Shown here: piece after piece, positions 63,100 to 64,000 of the stretch | Layout of the letters: each line of letters begins with the position of its first letter | Position numbering within the stretch: the first letter of the stretch is position 1 | The notes under the pieces: model-generated | Seen by the model: only the letters and a program-made list of their open reading frames with translations | Databases searched by the model: none | Told to the model about the DNA's origin: nothing | Position numbers and translations under genes: made by a program | NCBI RefSeq assembly: GCF_001439685.1 | Contig: NZ_JYLH01000002.1 | Coordinates: 310,001-374,000, forward strand | DNA length: 64,000 bases | Source of the DNA: Pseudomonas libanensis | GTDB lineage: Bacteria > Pseudomonadota > Gammaproteobacteria > Pseudomonadales > Pseudomonadaceae | Direction of reading: 5' to 3'

Positions 63100-64000
63100 C
63101 TAGTATTTTTGTCGGGAAATAATTGCCTGATCCTCGACACCCAGCCAACGCTTGAGCGGGCGATAGGTTGCCTTCTCCAGCCATTGGTAGCTGACGTACG
63201 CGCCCAGCGCCGTCACTACGATGCATACCGGCAGGATTGTGTAGGGATCTATTGCGTTTCGGTCAGCAATCCATCGCCCGGCGGCCAGCACCAGCACGTG
63301 GATCAGGTATACCGAATAAGAGCAATCGCCGAGCATTTTCAGCATGCGCGAACCTTGGAAGTAAGGCTCCAGCGTTACACAGCTGATAACCAATATCGCG
63401 CTGGGCACCCCCCATTCAAGCGCACGGGGTACATCTGCCCCGTAATAAATCGCCGCCAGGGCCACCGCGATCCCGGATAACGGCAGCCATGCCCTGGACC
63501 GGCACAGGCCACGGCGGTACAGCATGCCGATCACGATACCCATCAGAAACTCAAGCACGATGTCGTTATGGTAAAAACCACTGGCCAGGTCCAGGGCGGG
63601 ACTGAGGACATAGCACACCAAGTACAACAAACCTGCCACCACCCACAACCGATATGAACGGCTAACCAGCAAGGCCACGGCAAACAGAACGTAGAAGAGC
63701 ATCTCGAAGTTCAGGGTCCAGCCGACATCCAGCAGCGGATACACCCCAAAACCGCCAGGGTTCTCGGCGGGAATGAACAGCATCGACAGGAGCACATGGC
63801 CCAGCGCCAGCTCAGCATCGGGAAACATCGACGGCACTGTCGGAACCAGCACGGCCATGAACAACGTATAGAACCAATACGCTGGAGCGATCCGCGCCAG
63901 GCGCATAAGCATGAATTGCCACGGCGTCAGCGCCTTATCTGCAGTGGCGAGAAAGATCACCAGGCCGCTGATGACGAAGAATATGTCCACCCCGATGCCG
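63100..64000 (-). CDS. Acyltransferase 3 family protein (partial, N-terminus outside window)
   Basis: At least 300 residues of a multi-spanning membrane acyltransferase, running past the window's right edge. The visible start GVDIFFVISGLVIF is the conserved motif after TM1, followed by RLARIAPAYWFYTLF and WTLNFEMLFYVLFA; the C-terminal SYSVYLIHVLVLAAG is also typical. Such proteins O-acylate LPS, exopolysaccharide or other surface glycans. About nine more helices are present and the C-terminus is complete. Substrate unknown; 59 bp separate it from nfuA. Confidence 0.92.
   Translation of the reverse strand, partial: GIGVDIFFVISGLVIFLATADKALTPWQFMLMRLARIAPAYWFYTLFMAVLVPTVPSMFPDAELALGHVLLSMLFIPAENPGGFGVYPLLDVGWTLNFEMLFYVLFAVALLVSRSYRLWVVAGLLYLVCYVLSPALDLASGFYHNDIVLEFLMGIVIGMLYRRGLCRSRAWLPLSGIAVALAAIYYGADVPRALEWGVPSAILVISCVTLEPYFQGSRMLKMLGDCSYSVYLIHVLVLAAGRWIADRNAIDPYTILPVCIVVTALGAYVSYQWLEKATYRPLKRWLGVEDQAIISRQKY

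Overview
The window is a chromosomal segment of a GC-rich gammaproteobacterium, almost certainly a member of the Pseudomonas fluorescens complex. The evidence is a complete fap amyloid operon, a ptxS-kguEKTD 2-ketogluconate cluster with its palindromic operators, the aerobic (cob) B12 pathway with CobN and ChlI/ChlD-like partners, and many Pseudomonas-type REP/REPIN repeats (GTGGGAGCKGGCTTGC family) between genes. I see no tRNA, rRNA, CRISPR array, insertion sequence or prophage. The window starts inside a sensor kinase gene and ends inside an acyltransferase gene.

Layout. 1-7.6 kb: an OmpR-type two-component pair divergent from an RND efflux operon, then DUF1345, AraC and LysE-type genes. 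7.67-14.3 kb: an accessory block on the minus strand with a pertactin-like autotransporter and two adjacent, diverged paralogous proteins of about 667 aa with Ig-like repeats and unknown function. 14.5-19.7 kb: ptxS and the kgu operon. 19.7-20.2 kb: a gene-free mosaic of repeats. 20.2-28.3 kb: chemoreceptor, NCS2 permease, WHy-domain lipoprotein, nitrilase with divergent LysR regulator, two small conserved proteins, a DpkA-type imino-acid reductase and a PepSY protein. 28.5-36 kb: orphan FecR-like protein, fapABCDEF and a flanking sigma-54 enhancer-binding protein. 36.4-44.7 kb: gnd-zwf-HAD operon, a 58-aa coiled-coil ORF, a CptA-type phosphoethanolamine transferase, a small periplasmic protein, an acetyltransferase and a ZapE-family ATPase. 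45-51.5 kb: a minus-strand run nadK, metallophosphatase, rhomboid, yeaC-like, DUF2797, pepN. 51.7-62 kb: a DUF1853 gene, then a B12/cobalt locus with two back-to-back cobalamin riboswitches, one driving cobW-cobN-chlI-chlD leftward and one driving cbtB-cbtA-cobE-cobM rightward. 62-64 kb: two tandem REPINs, nfuA and an acyltransferase.

Themes. In sugar metabolism, kgu converts 2-ketogluconate to 6-phosphogluconate, which the separate gnd/zwf operon can also handle. The fap operon makes an extracellular functional amyloid. Upstream of fapA I find a near-consensus -24/-12 promoter with an 18-bp perfect palindrome about 70-80 bp further upstream. Between fapC and fapD there is a terminator-like hairpin that could set subunit ratios. 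The B12 locus shows feedback control by riboswitches, and on the cobW side a hairpin overlaps the ribosome-binding site. The least explained coding region is the Ig-like paralog pair at 10.2-14.3 kb.
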